Counted from the first letter of the stretch, positions 1 through 7,105 are shown. The stretch is 24,390 bases of DNA from Lachnospiraceae bacterium (GCA_017416505.1 JAFQCI010000168.1:1-24390); one strand, 5' to 3'. Notes: generated by a model from the letters alone, not told the origin. A program made the numbers and translations.

Positions 1-140
1 AACTGCCCGAATTAACGCCTGTGGAGATAGTAGGGCGAACGACGTTCGGTGAACGTCGGCTTTGAGCCGACCGTAGCGGAGCGAAGACACGAGGTTTATG
101 AAGCAGGAAGCCCATTGGCTTTAGACAATGGGTAGTTCAC
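1..140 (+). mobile_element. Right end of an IS200/IS605-family (TnpB-bearing) element
   Basis: The window opens inside an insertion element. It shows a TnpB C-terminus (3-65) followed by about 75 bases of non-coding, hairpin-rich DNA that ends in the stem CCCATTG (111-117) / CAATGGG (126-132) and the terminal GTTCAC (135-140). A subterminal imperfect palindrome just inside the right end is what single-strand IS200/IS605 transposases recognise (family knowledge). Directly after 140 the reading frame of an AAA ATPase begins without an N-terminus, which places the element border at about 140/141. There is no target-site duplication to look for, since this family makes none. The left end and any TnpA lie outside the window. 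The exact border is inferred. Confidence 0.75.
3..65 (+). CDS. tnpB: TnpB C-terminal fragment (cut by the window edge)
   Basis: The frame starting at position 3 reads LPELTPVEIVGRTTFGERRL and ends at a TGA (63-65). The PELTPVE motif is typical of the extreme C-terminus of IS1341/IS605-type TnpB proteins in Clostridia, which are RNA-guided nucleases related to Cas12. Only the last 20 residues are visible, so the catalytic RuvC residues and zinc finger cannot be judged. The DNA of this tail also folds into hairpins (40-58 and 56-70), consistent with the overlap between the tnpB 3' end and its guide RNA known for the family. Partial gene; identification rests on the short C-terminal motif plus the adjacent element end. 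Confidence 0.65.
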   Translation: MPELTPVEIVGRTTFGERRL

Positions 141-396
141 ATTATTCAGTGAAAGACATAAAGATCATAAGATTCAATTAATATTTACTACTCATGAAGC
201 GGCAATCATGGACCAGGAATTATTCCGTAGAGATGAAATATGGTTTATAGAGAGAGATGGGGAAAACAACAGCAAGATATACTCGCTGGACCGTTTTAAA
301 GAACGCTATGATAAGAAGTTAAGTAAAGCATATTTGGAAGGACGCTATGGTGCGATACCTGTCTTTAACCGATTTGAGTTTAGGAAGGGGGTATAA
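141..396 (+). pseudogene. RloA-like AAA15-family ATPase, C-terminal remnant
   Basis: Open reading continues in frame from the element border to TAA 394-396. It contains IFTTHEAAIMDQ, which resembles the H-loop (TTH) region of ABC-type/AAA15 ATPases, then RRDEIWFIE, then the C-terminal signature YLEGRYGAIP typical of RloA-like (COG1106) ATPases. An ATG at 208 lies inside the domain, so it is not a true start. The Walker A, signature and Walker B parts would lie on the far side of the inserted element. The gene is followed after 2 bp by an RloB-like frame, the usual order of rloA-rloB. RloA-type ATPases occur in restriction-linked and anti-phage loci. The fragment cannot be functional as it stands. 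Confidence 0.75.
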
Positions 397-398
397 TT

Positions 399-570
399 AT
401 GGCTCCTATCCGTACATATACTGATTGGAATAAAAGATCTTCCGATGCAGAAGACCAAAAAGAACCTTTTCGAAAATATTTCTTTATTTGCGAAGGAGCA
501 AATAAAGAAATATTTTCGTAAATTAATTGATATGAGAAAGCAATTGGGCATAAAAAGTATTCTGGTTTAG
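399..570 (+). pseudogene. RloB-like protein, frameshifted N-terminal remnant
   Basis: The ATG at 399 follows a purine-rich ribosome binding site (AGGAAGGGGG, 382-391) inside the end of the ATPase frame. The first frame reads to KYFFICEGANKEIFS and stops at 519-521. Shifting by one base at about 510 recovers YFRKLIDMRKQLGIKSILV, ending at TAG 568-570. FFICEG followed by a YF..LI segment matches the start of RloB-like (Toprim-like) proteins, which are normally about 200 residues, so both a frameshift and a large 3' deletion have occurred. Partner of the preceding RloA remnant. Identification is from motif memory of a short stretch. Confidence 0.6.
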
Positions 571-708
571 CAGGAAAAACTATAAATACTATTGATGATA
601 GAGATGAAGTAATTGTAGATATCTGTGAAGTTTGTTTTTGGCAATATGATGAAGTGGCTCAAGATAATCCAAAGTGATATGCCATAATTCAATAAGATTT
701 AGAGAATA
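558..708 (+). pseudogene. CPCC-type cysteine-rich protein remnant
   Basis: The frame from 558 to the stop at 675-677 reads through KTINTIDDRDEVIVDICEVC, followed by FWQYDEVAQDNPK. The CxxC-FW-aspartate pattern matches small 'CPCC' cysteine-rich proteins, whose typical sequence around the second cysteine pair is YDICPVCFWEDD. One frame over, downstream of the stop, NSIRFRE resembles the following NxxSLREAR segment of that family. The N-terminal CPCC motif and the C-terminus are missing. It abuts the RloB remnant directly, so two decayed genes have been joined by deletion. The family call is moderate. The function of intact members is unknown to me. Confidence 0.45.
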
Positions 709-752
709 AAACTCCTCAATTCAGGCAATAAATAAAGGGAAATAGTAAAAGG

Positions 753-786
753 AGGATGGAAGCCGGAGGGCAATCGGCGTCATCCT
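753..786 (+). promoter_or_regulatory. Hairpin in the leader of the AI-2E-type permease gene
   Basis: AGGATG (753-758) pairs with CATCCT (781-786), and inside it GCCG (762-765) pairs with CGGC (775-778). No T-run follows, so it is not a terminator. It ends 28 bases before the start codon of the next gene and leaves the ribosome binding site AAGGGTG outside the stem. It may stabilise the mRNA or be an operator. No known riboswitch was recognised. The rest of 678-752 shows nothing identifiable. Confidence 0.35.
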
Positions 787-814
787 ATATACTTTCATGG
801 AAGGGTGAACATAA

Positions 815-1840
815 ATGAAAGAAGAAACCTTGATTTCCCGTAAAAAGATACTACTCATTCTAGGGATTACAGCAGGTGTATATATTTTTTTAAAGTATTT
901 ATTACCGCTTGTAGTCCCTTTTTTACTTGCACTTATTTTAAGCAGGGTGATGTCACCTGTAGTAAAATGGCTCCAAAGAAAATATAAAATAAAACCGGTC
1001 ATTGGAGCTTCCCTTATTATGCTGTTGGGAGGAATGATACTTTTTTTTATTGTAAAATATTTAGGAAGTATGTTGATGGAACAAATCCAGAAACTATCCC
1101 TGTATCTTCCTTTTTATACTAAAAAGATAACCATATTTTTAAAAGAAAGCTGCAGCCGGATTGAAGATGGAATGAATATGGAGAGAGGGATTATTTATCC
1201 GGCATTGGAAAAGCAGGGAGAAAATATGGCTGGAAAAATCGTAGCATATTTTGGAGAATATTCCCTTGTTACCTTTCGAATGTTATTGGATGCCTTTATT
1301 TTTATTGTTCTTATGATTATGAGTACCATTTTGCTAACAGCAAGAGAAATAAAATGCAATGAAAGTAAAATCCTAAAACTTGGAAGAGATATATACGAAC
1401 AGGTAAGCATTGCCTGCTTGTCCTATGCAAAGGCACAGCTTGTGATTATGGTTTTTGATGCGATTCTTGCCGCCATAGGACTTTATATTCTGGGAAATCC
1501 CTATTATCTGGTGATAGGAATTTTTCTGGGTGTGATAGATGCCCTTCCTTTATTTGGAACGGGAACGGTTCTGATTCCCTGGGCTATTATCAGTATTTTT
1601 CTTGGAAACCCCACAACCGGAATCGGATTGCTTATTTTATATGGAATTTTGGCAGTAATGCGGCAGATTGTAGAGCCTAAAATTATGGGCAAACAGATGA
1701 ACATGGATTTACTGACTTCCCTGTTTTTTATGTATGTGGGATACCGTTTGTTTGGAATCTGGGGATTTGTTCTAGGTCCGATTGGATTTTGTACCGGAAA
1801 AAGTATCTATGAAAATTTCTTGCGCTTGCAACATGAATAG
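815..1840 (+). CDS. AI-2E family transporter (YtvI-like permease)
   Basis: A 341-residue integral membrane protein of the AI-2E/PerM superfamily. Hydrophobic segments occur at about residues 12-38, 60-84, 151-172, 205-225, 230-247, 260-285 and 300-325, with a long amphipathic region (85-145) between the second and third, the layout of this family. The conserved C-terminal half includes GVIDALPLFGTG and a RQIVEPKIMGKQ stretch, hallmark positions of the family. Members have been proposed to export autoinducer-2 or act as Na+/H+ antiporters; the substrate cannot be told from sequence. The ATG is preceded by GAAGGGTGA. It is the first intact gene after the decayed island and is followed 50 bp later by the next gene, which has a promoter candidate of its own. 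Confidence 0.85.
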   Translation: MKEETLISRKKILLILGITAGVYIFLKYLLPLVVPFLLALILSRVMSPVVKWLQRKYKIKPVIGASLIMLLGGMILFFIVKYLGSMLMEQIQKLSLYLPFYTKKITIFLKESCSRIEDGMNMERGIIYPALEKQGENMAGKIVAYFGEYSLVTFRMLLDAFIFIVLMIMSTILLTAREIKCNESKILKLGRDIYEQVSIACLSYAKAQLVIMVFDAILAAIGLYILGNPYYLVIGIFLGVIDALPLFGTGTVLIPWAIISIFLGNPTTGIGLLILYGILAVMRQIVEPKIMGKQMNMDLLTSLFFMYVGYRLFGIWGFVLGPIGFCTGKSIYENFLRLQHE

Positions 1841-1848
1841 TGTAAAAT
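1820..1848 (+). promoter_or_regulatory. Candidate sigma-A promoter for the flavodoxin/SCP2 gene
   Basis: TTGCGC (1820-1825), a 17-bp spacer and TAAAAT (1843-1848) overlap the end of the permease gene. The start codon at 1891 would be about 35 nt from the predicted transcription start. The hexamers are near consensus and the spacing is ideal. It is a prediction only. Confidence 0.45.
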
Positions 1849-1890
1849 TAAGACATATGTTTCGGAAGATGAAAGGAAAGGGAAAAGAGC

Positions 1891-2886
1891 ATGCGTATTC
1901 ACATTTATTATGGTGGAAGAGGTCTGATTGAAGATCCCAATCTTTATGTACTAAAGAAAATGGAAGAAGTGTTTGAAGAACTCCGGGTAAAAGTGGAGCG
2001 GTTTAATTTATTCGAAGATAAAAATGGAATTTTGACTTTGCCTTCCAGTTTAAAAGAGGCAGATGGTATTATTCTGGCTGCTACTGTAGAATGGATGGGA
2101 ATTGGTGGATTGATGCAGCAATTCTTGGATGCCTGCTGGTTGTATGCAGATAAGGAAAAGATAAGCAATATCTATATGATGCCTGTGGTGATGGCGACCA
2201 CCGAAGGAGAAAGAGAAGCAGAATTGACATTAATGAAGGCATGGGAAATCCTTGGAGGTAAGTCTTTGCATGGTCTTAGTGCTTATGTAGAAAACAGGGT
2301 GGATTTCGAATTGAATCAGGTTTATGCTAATATTATTGAAAAGAGTGCGGAAAACCTTTACCGTGCCATTAATCAAAAGCAGTCTGCGTTGCCAAGCTCC
2401 ACAAGGGCGGTAAGAGATGCAGTATCCAGAGGAAATGCCATTGACTTAACGCCAAAGGAAAGTGAGCAGTTATCAAGATTTGTAGCGGATGATACCTATG
2501 TGAAAAAACAAAAAGAAGACATTGAGGAATTAACCGCGATGTTTAAGGTAATGCTGGGAGGAGTTCAGGAAGATGAAGTGGATTTTGAAAAGGCATTGAC
2601 AGACCACTTTGTAAGAGGACATGAATTTGAAGGCTCCTTTGCAGTATTTTTTACAGATTTATTGGAAGAAAAACAATTATACCTGAAAATCAAAAACCAG
2701 GAGATAGATGTCAGCTGGGTGAAGAAAGAACCTGAAGTAGATGTCACCATGAAAACAACCAAAACAGTATTTCAGGAAGTATTAAGTGGTAAAATTACCT
2801 TTGCAGAGGCATTTATGGTAGGAAAGATAACTGCCAAGGGCGATTTTTCTCTATTAAAGAACCTGGACAAAAAGTTCCGGTTTTAG
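1891..2886 (+). CDS. Flavodoxin-like NAD(P)H oxidoreductase / SCP2 domain fusion protein
   Basis: 331 residues in two parts. Residues 1-155 look like a flavodoxin-like fold: an opening beta strand (MRIHIYYGG), a DGIILAATVEWMGIGGLMQQ segment where flavin reductases contact FMN, and a strand with MPVVMATT. Residues about 215-331 resemble an SCP2 (sterol carrier) domain, ending in the usual GKITAKGDFSLL element, preceded by an acidic/lysine linker. The SCP2 fold offers a hydrophobic pocket, so binding of a lipid or other hydrophobic molecule is possible. The reaction is unknown. The start has a purine-rich site GGAAAGGGAAAAG. It sits 30 bp before dnaX and may be co-transcribed with it. Confidence 0.7.
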   Translation: MRIHIYYGGRGLIEDPNLYVLKKMEEVFEELRVKVERFNLFEDKNGILTLPSSLKEADGIILAATVEWMGIGGLMQQFLDACWLYADKEKISNIYMMPVVMATTEGEREAELTLMKAWEILGGKSLHGLSAYVENRVDFELNQVYANIIEKSAENLYRAINQKQSALPSSTRAVRDAVSRGNAIDLTPKESEQLSRFVADDTYVKKQKEDIEELTAMFKVMLGGVQEDEVDFEKALTDHFVRGHEFEGSFAVFFTDLLEEKQLYLKIKNQEIDVSWVKKEPEVDVTMKTTKTVFQEVLSGKITFAEAFMVGKITAKGDFSLLKNLDKKFRF

Positions 2887-2916
2887 TTTCATTGCGACCA
2901 GAAAGGAGGGAGAAAA

Positions 2917-4524
2917 ATGTCCTATATGGCACTTTACCGAAAGTGGAGGCCTTCCGAATTTGAAGATGTAAAAGGACAGGAACATATTGTTACCACATTG
3001 AGAAATCAGATTATTCATAACCGTGTGGGTCATGCCTATTTATTCTGCGGTACGCGGGGAACCGGTAAGACCACCATTGCCAAGCTGTTTGCCAAAGCAG
3101 TAAACTGTGAGCATCCGGTGGAAGGAAGTCCTTGTGGGGAATGTGCGATGTGCAAAGCCATTGCCAGTCAAAGCTCCTTAAATGTAATCGAAATTGATGC
3201 GGCATCCAACAATGGTGTGGATAACATCCGTGAAATCCGGGATGAAGTGAATTATTCTCCCACAGAAGGAAAATATAAAGTTTATATTATCGATGAAGTT
3301 CATATGCTTTCAATGGGGGCATTTAATGCTTTATTAAAGACATTGGAAGAACCGCCTTCTTATGTAATTTTTATTTTGGCAACCACGGAGGCACATAAAA
3401 TTCCCATTACGATTTTATCCAGGTGTCAAAGATACGATTTTAGAAGAATTACCATAGATACCATCAGCGACCGGTTAAAGGAATTGATGGAAAAGGAAAA
3501 GATAGAAGTAGAAGAAAAAGCCATTCGTTATGTGGCGAAGGCGGCAGACGGTTCTTTGCGTGATGCTTTGAGCCTGCTGGACCAGTGTATTGCCTTTCAT
3601 TTGGGGCAGACCCTTACTTATGATATGGTATTGGATGTCCTTGGGGTAGTGGATGTGGAACAGTTCCAGAATCTTGTGGAAGCCATGGAAGAAAGAGATA
3701 CCAAAAGGGTACTGGAAGAAATTGATGCCATTGTATGGAAGGGAAAAGAATTAGGGCAGTTTGTTCTGGATTTTACCTGGTATCTTAGAAACCTTCTGAT
3801 GTTAAAGGTGACAGAGGGAAAAGAAGAATTGCTGGAAGTATCCAAGGAAAAACAGGAATTCATGTTGGAAATGTCTAAGAAATTATCAGAAGAAACCCTT
3901 ATGAGGTACATCCGCATTTTATCAGAGTTATCCAATGAAATGCGGTATTCTGTAAATAAAAGAGTTCTGTTGGAAGTAGCCATGATAAAGATGTGTACTC
4001 CGAAAATGGAACAGGACCTTACTGCGATTTTACAAAGACTGACGGATTTGGAAAACCAGATGGAGCAGGTAAATGCAGAGCCGAAAGTAATTGTAAAAGA
4101 AGTGAGAGCCGAGGAACCTTCCGGTATAAAGGAAGAAGAAATCAAAGAAGAATTAATAAAACATTATGAACCGGCGAAGATTGAAGATTTGAAACTTTTT
4201 GTTTCCAAATGGGAAACCATAAAGAAGAAAACTCCAAAAGTATTACAGAATATGCTTAAGGGGGCAGGGATAGGAATTGCTTCTGGAGAGCATACCTTAA
4301 ATCTTTTGTATGATTCGAAGGATCCTAACATTAATAGTTATTGGAATCCTAAGGATACGGAAGGGTTAAATCGACGATTAAAGGAATTGGAAGACATCGC
4401 CAGGGAAGTCATTGGAAAAGAAGTAACATTTCAATGTATTCCATTAAGCAATCAGGAAAATCAATCCCTTGAGCATATAGATATGACCAAGGTGAAATAT
4501 TTAAAGATAGAAATTGAGAATTAG
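2917..4524 (+). CDS. dnaX: DNA polymerase III subunit gamma/tau
   Basis: 535 residues; the clamp-loader ATPase of the replisome. The start MSYMALYRKWRP is characteristic. Seen in order: Walker A GTRGTGKTT (about residues 45-53), a zinc-binding cluster with four cysteines (CEHPVEGSPCGECAMC), Walker B IIDEVHML, sensor 1 ATTEAHKIP and the SRC motif ILSRCQR (arginine finger). The C-terminal third (about 370-535) is charged and variable, as in tau-type tails. Ribosome binding site AAGGAGGGAG lies 7 bases before ATG. The gene is followed by ybaB after 12 bp and then recR, the classic dnaX-ybaB-recR order. I did not see a convincing A-rich slippery heptamer for programmed frameshifting to gamma. Confidence 0.97.
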   Translation: MSYMALYRKWRPSEFEDVKGQEHIVTTLRNQIIHNRVGHAYLFCGTRGTGKTTIAKLFAKAVNCEHPVEGSPCGECAMCKAIASQSSLNVIEIDAASNNGVDNIREIRDEVNYSPTEGKYKVYIIDEVHMLSMGAFNALLKTLEEPPSYVIFILATTEAHKIPITILSRCQRYDFRRITIDTISDRLKELMEKEKIEVEEKAIRYVAKAADGSLRDALSLLDQCIAFHLGQTLTYDMVLDVLGVVDVEQFQNLVEAMEERDTKRVLEEIDAIVWKGKELGQFVLDFTWYLRNLLMLKVTEGKEELLEVSKEKQEFMLEMSKKLSEETLMRYIRILSELSNEMRYSVNKRVLLEVAMIKMCTPKMEQDLTAILQRLTDLENQMEQVNAEPKVIVKEVRAEEPSGIKEEEIKEELIKHYEPAKIEDLKLFVSKWETIKKKTPKVLQNMLKGAGIGIASGEHTLNLLYDSKDPNINSYWNPKDTEGLNRRLKELEDIAREVIGKEVTFQCIPLSNQENQSLEHIDMTKVKYLKIEIEN

Positions 4525-4536
4525 GAGGATTTAAAA

Positions 4537-4893
4537 ATGGCAAAAAGAGGTGGATATCCAGGAGGAATGATGCCTGGAAATATGAACAATTTAATGAAGC
4601 AGGCACAGAAGATGCAGCGACAGATGGAGGAAACAACTCAGGAACTAGAAACCAAGACTTATGAAGCATCTGCAGGCGGCGGTGTGGTTAAGGTTATGGT
4701 TTCCGGTAAGAAAGAAGTAATTTCCGTAAAAATCGATGAAGAAGTAGTAGATAAAGATGATATCGAAATGTTAGAAGATTTGATTATGGCAGCTACCAAC
4801 GAAGCATTACGTGCCCAGGAAGCAGATGCAAATGAACAAATGTCCAGAATTACCGGAGGATTAGGTGGTTTAGGCGGAGGATTCCCATTCTAA
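4537..4893 (+). CDS. ybaB: YbaB/EbfC family nucleoid-associated protein
   Basis: 118 residues. A Gly/Met-rich N-terminus is followed by the helix [17 protein letters not shown] and the core [20 protein letters not shown], typical of the YbaB dimer, then the C-terminal helix [15 protein letters not shown] and a Gly-rich tail. Family members bind DNA as dimers and are encoded with dnaX and recR in most bacteria. The physiological role is still uncertain. Ribosome binding site TTAGGAGG is 9 bases before ATG, overlapping the dnaX stop. recR follows after 13 bp, so the three are surely one operon. Confidence 0.95.
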   Translation: MAKRGGYPGGMMPGNMNNLMKQAQKMQRQMEETTQELETKTYEASAGGGVVKVMVSGKKEVISVKIDEEVVDKDDIEMLEDLIMAATNEALRAQEADANEQMSRITGGLGGLGGGFPF

Positions 4894-4906
4894 TTGGAGG
4901 TAGCAT

Positions 4907-5503
4907 ATGGACTACTTTAGTACCGAGATAACTAATTTAATAGAAGAATTATCTAGGCTTCCGGGAATTGGAAATAAAACTGCCCAGCGATTGGCATTTC
5001 ATATTATTCATATGCCAAAAGAACAGGTGGATAAGCTTTCAGACACGATTAAAAGTGCAAAGGAAAACATTCGATTCTGTAAAGAATGTTTTACCCTTAC
5101 AGATAAGGAAATCTGTCCGATTTGTGCCAGCAAGGAAAGAAATAAAAAACTGATTATGGTAGTAGAAAGTACCAAGGACCTGGCTGCATATGAAAAAGTC
5201 GGAAAATACGATGGGGTATATCATGTATTGCATGGTGCCATTTCTCCTATGTTGGGAGTTGGCCCAAATGATATCAAATTAAAAGAGTTAATGGTGCGTT
5301 TAAAAAACGATGTGGATGAACTTATTATTGCCACGAATTCGAATCTGGAAGGGGAAACCACAGCCATGTATATTACGAAGCTGGTAAAACCCTCCGGAAT
5401 TAAAATGACCAGAATCGCCAGTGGAGTACCGGTAGGCGGAGATTTGGAATGTATTGATGAAGTAACTTTGTTAAGAGCATTGGAACACAGAATCGAGCTA
5501 TAA
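4907..5503 (+). CDS. recR: Recombination mediator protein RecR
   Basis: 198 residues, the normal length. The N-terminal helix-hairpin-helix (LSRLPGIGNKTAQRLAFHII), the zinc finger CKECFTLTDKEICPIC, the Toprim segment beginning VVESTKDLAAYE, and the C-terminal GVPVGGDLECIDEVTLLRAL are all present. RecR acts with RecO and RecF to load RecA on single-stranded DNA gaps. The ribosome binding site TTGGAGG lies just before ATG. Third gene of the dnaX operon; phosphofructokinase follows after 28 bp with its own strong ribosome binding site, so transcription may continue into it. Confidence 0.97.
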   Translation: MDYFSTEITNLIEELSRLPGIGNKTAQRLAFHIIHMPKEQVDKLSDTIKSAKENIRFCKECFTLTDKEICPICASKERNKKLIMVVESTKDLAAYEKVGKYDGVYHVLHGAISPMLGVGPNDIKLKELMVRLKNDVDELIIATNSNLEGETTAMYITKLVKPSGIKMTRIASGVPVGGDLECIDEVTLLRALEHRIEL

Positions 5504-5531
5504 TTTGCACTATATACAAGGAGGAGATTTT

Positions 5532-6605
5532 ATGTTAAGAATTGGTATGTTAACAAGCGGTGGGGATTGTCAGGCATTGAATGCAGCCATGAGAGGTGTG
5601 GTAAAAGGTCTTAGTGCCCAGAAAGACAAATTAGAAGTTTACGGTTTTATCGATGGTTACAAGGGCTTAATGTATGGAGATTACAAAAAGCTTACCAGTG
5701 ATGATTTTTCCGGTATCTTAACACAGGGAGGTACGATTCTTGGTACTTCCAGACAACCTTTTAAACAAATGAGAAATCCAGACGAAAATGGACTGGACAA
5801 GGTGGAGGCTATGAAATCCACTTATAAGAAGTTAAAATTAGATTGTCTGGTTGTATTGGGTGGAAATGGAACACAAAAAACTGCCAATTTATTAAGAGAA
5901 GAAGGTTTAAATGTCATTCACCTTCCAAAGACCATTGACAATGATATCTGGGGAACGGATGTGACCTTTGGTTTCCAAAGTGCAGTGGATATCGCAACCA
6001 ATGCCATTGACTGCATTCATACCACAGCGGCTTCTCACTCCAGAGTGTTTATTGTAGAGATTATGGGACATAAAGTTGGATGGATTACCTTATTTGCAGG
6101 AATTGCAGGTGGGGCAGATATTATCTTACTTCCTGAAATTCCATATGATATGGATGAAATTATAAAGGCATTAGAAAAGAGAAATAAAGCCGGAAAGAAG
6201 TTCTCTATTTTAGCGGTAGCAGAAGGTGCTATTTCAAAAGAAGATGCTGCACTTTCCAAGAAGGAATTAAAGGCAAAGAGAGCAGCTTCCACCTATCCAA
6301 GTATATCTTATGAAATTGCAGAACAAATCAAGGAAAGAACCGGACAAGAATTAAGAATTACCATTCCGGGACATACTCAAAGAGGTGGAAGTCCAGACCC
6401 ATACGACAGAGTATTGGCAACCAGACTTGGTGCTTTTGCAGCCCAGTTGATTTTAGATGAAAAATTCGGATATATGGCAGCCATTCAGAATAATCAGATG
6501 GTAGCAGTACCTTTAGAAGAGGCAGCAGGAAAATTAAAGACCGTTGACCCGGATTGCGATATCATCAAAGGTGCCAAAACCATGGGAATTTCATTTGGAA
6601 ACTAG
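5532..6605 (+). CDS. pfkA: 6-phosphofructokinase (group III-like, probably ATP-using)
   Basis: 357 residues from the ATG at 5532, chosen because AAGGAGGAG lies right before it; an in-frame upstream ATG at 5505 has no such site and would add nine unconserved residues. Catalyses phosphorylation of fructose 6-phosphate in glycolysis. Seen: SGGDCQALNAAMRG (phosphate loop), GGNGT at residues 110-114, PKTIDND at 132-138 (Asp136 the catalytic base), MGHKVGW and the PGHTQRGG sugar-binding motif. In the second motif Gly113 points to ATP, since PPi enzymes have Asp there; Lys133 is usual in group III enzymes. Asn112 replaces the usual Asp of GGDG. It is close enough to recR to be read from the same transcript. 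Confidence 0.93.
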   Translation: MLRIGMLTSGGDCQALNAAMRGVVKGLSAQKDKLEVYGFIDGYKGLMYGDYKKLTSDDFSGILTQGGTILGTSRQPFKQMRNPDENGLDKVEAMKSTYKKLKLDCLVVLGGNGTQKTANLLREEGLNVIHLPKTIDNDIWGTDVTFGFQSAVDIATNAIDCIHTTAASHSRVFIVEIMGHKVGWITLFAGIAGGADIILLPEIPYDMDEIIKALEKRNKAGKKFSILAVAEGAISKEDAALSKKELKAKRAASTYPSISYEIAEQIKERTGQELRITIPGHTQRGGSPDPYDRVLATRLGAFAAQLILDEKFGYMAAIQNNQMVAVPLEEAAGKLKTVDPDCDIIKGAKTMGISFGN

Positions 6606-6649
6606 CCCTGTGAATTATGGCTGATAGGATATGGTGGGAATAATTGGGT

Positions 6650-6718
6650 TTCCATGAAACTTTTGAACTTGATATCATATACTTTTAGTAAGAAAATCAG
6701 GTTGGAGTTTTCATGGAA
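6650..6718 (+). promoter_or_regulatory. Inverted repeat covering the start codon of the 113-residue protein
   Basis: TTCCATGAAAC (6650-6660) is the near-exact complement of GTTTTCATGGAA (6707-6718), with one bulged T. The right arm holds the start codon (6713) and the last bases after the ribosome binding site GGTTGGAG. If transcribed from upstream, the RNA could fold to hide the start codon. No clear promoter was found in 6606-6712, although TATACT occurs at 6679-6684 without a good -35. Confidence 0.35.
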
Positions 6719-7054
6719 GAATTTATGGTAGGCTTCGAAGAAGAAGAAATTGAAAAAGATATGGATTATCTTTCCAGACTTGTTCCGGGGAATTTACTTC
6801 ATTTGACAAGTCTGATTAATGATGAATGTGATAAGATGGAACAAGAAGGAAGTATGATGTTTGATGAGTATCCGGATAAAGAGCAGATTCTGAATCTAAG
6901 GAATCAGATTTATGACCAATGCTCAGGCTGTGCTCCTCATTTAGGTGCCAATCCGGATTTGAAGGAATTTATTCAGGTATTATTATGTGATGAAATGTGT
7001 AAACGAAGAATCCGACATCATAATCGCATGAGGCGGTTCCAATACTTTAACTGA
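6713..7054 (+). CDS. Conserved hypothetical protein, 113 residues
   Basis: A small acidic-to-basic protein: the first 40 residues are rich in Glu/Asp (FEEEEIEKDMDYL) and the C-terminus is basic (CKRRIRHHNRMRRF). Three or four cysteines lie in the second half (CSGC, and CDEMC near the end), which could bind metal. No signal peptide or membrane segment. I do not recognise the family, although I believe similar small proteins occur in other Lachnospiraceae. The start at 6713 is supported by GGTTGGAG; a second in-frame ATG four codons on is less well placed. Stands alone between pfkA and a terminator hairpin at 7060-7105, so it is probably a single-gene unit or the last gene of the dnaX-pfkA transcript. 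Confidence 0.75.
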   Translation: MEEFMVGFEEEEIEKDMDYLSRLVPGNLLHLTSLINDECDKMEQEGSMMFDEYPDKEQILNLRNQIYDQCSGCAPHLGANPDLKEFIQVLLCDEMCKRRIRHHNRMRRFQYFN

Positions 7055-7059
7055 TGAAA

Positions 7060-7105
7060 AAACTCAGTTTGATGTAAAGAAATAACTTTACACCAGGCTG
7101 AGTTT
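7060..7105 (+). terminator. Stem-loop terminator after the 113-residue protein gene
   Basis: AAACTCAG (7060-7067) pairs with CTGAGTTT (7098-7105), and inside it TGTAAAG (7073-7079) pairs with CTTTACA (7086-7092). The left arm is preceded by an A-run and the right arm ends in TTT followed by ATTCC, so the U-tract on the + strand is short. The A-run (7057-7062) gives a T-run on the opposite strand, so it may work both ways. Confidence 0.6.

Larger units (their letters stand above)
1..156 (+). ncRNA. Putative TnpB guide RNA (omegaRNA/reRNA), 3' part
   Basis: In IS200/IS605 elements the right end is transcribed as an RNA scaffold that overlaps the tnpB 3' end and runs into flanking DNA, which acts as the guide. 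Visible structure fits: stem CGACGTTC (40-47) / GAACGTCG (51-58), the alternative stem TCGGCT (56-61) / AGCCGA (65-70), and the terminal stem 111-117 / 126-132. The predicted guide would begin at about 141 with ATTATTCAGTGAAAGA, which is host ATPase sequence. The 5' end is outside the window and the 3' end is arbitrary (16-nt guide assumed). Transcription is inferred only. Confidence 0.5.

Noticed and set aside
3618..4145. A 175-codon - strand frame inside dnaX
   Set aside because: It is a shadow of the coding strand, with Ser/Thr/Phe-rich composition and no start context; dnaX is unmistakable on the + strand.
2917..4524. Programmed frameshift in dnaX making gamma from tau
   Set aside because: I saw no A-AAA-AAG-type slippery heptamer with a following stem at the end of the ATPase region.
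5505..5531. Upstream ATG for phosphofructokinase adding nine residues
   Set aside because: The added codons contain the ribosome binding site AAGGAGGAG for the ATG at 5532, and the conserved protein begins MLRIGMLTSGG.
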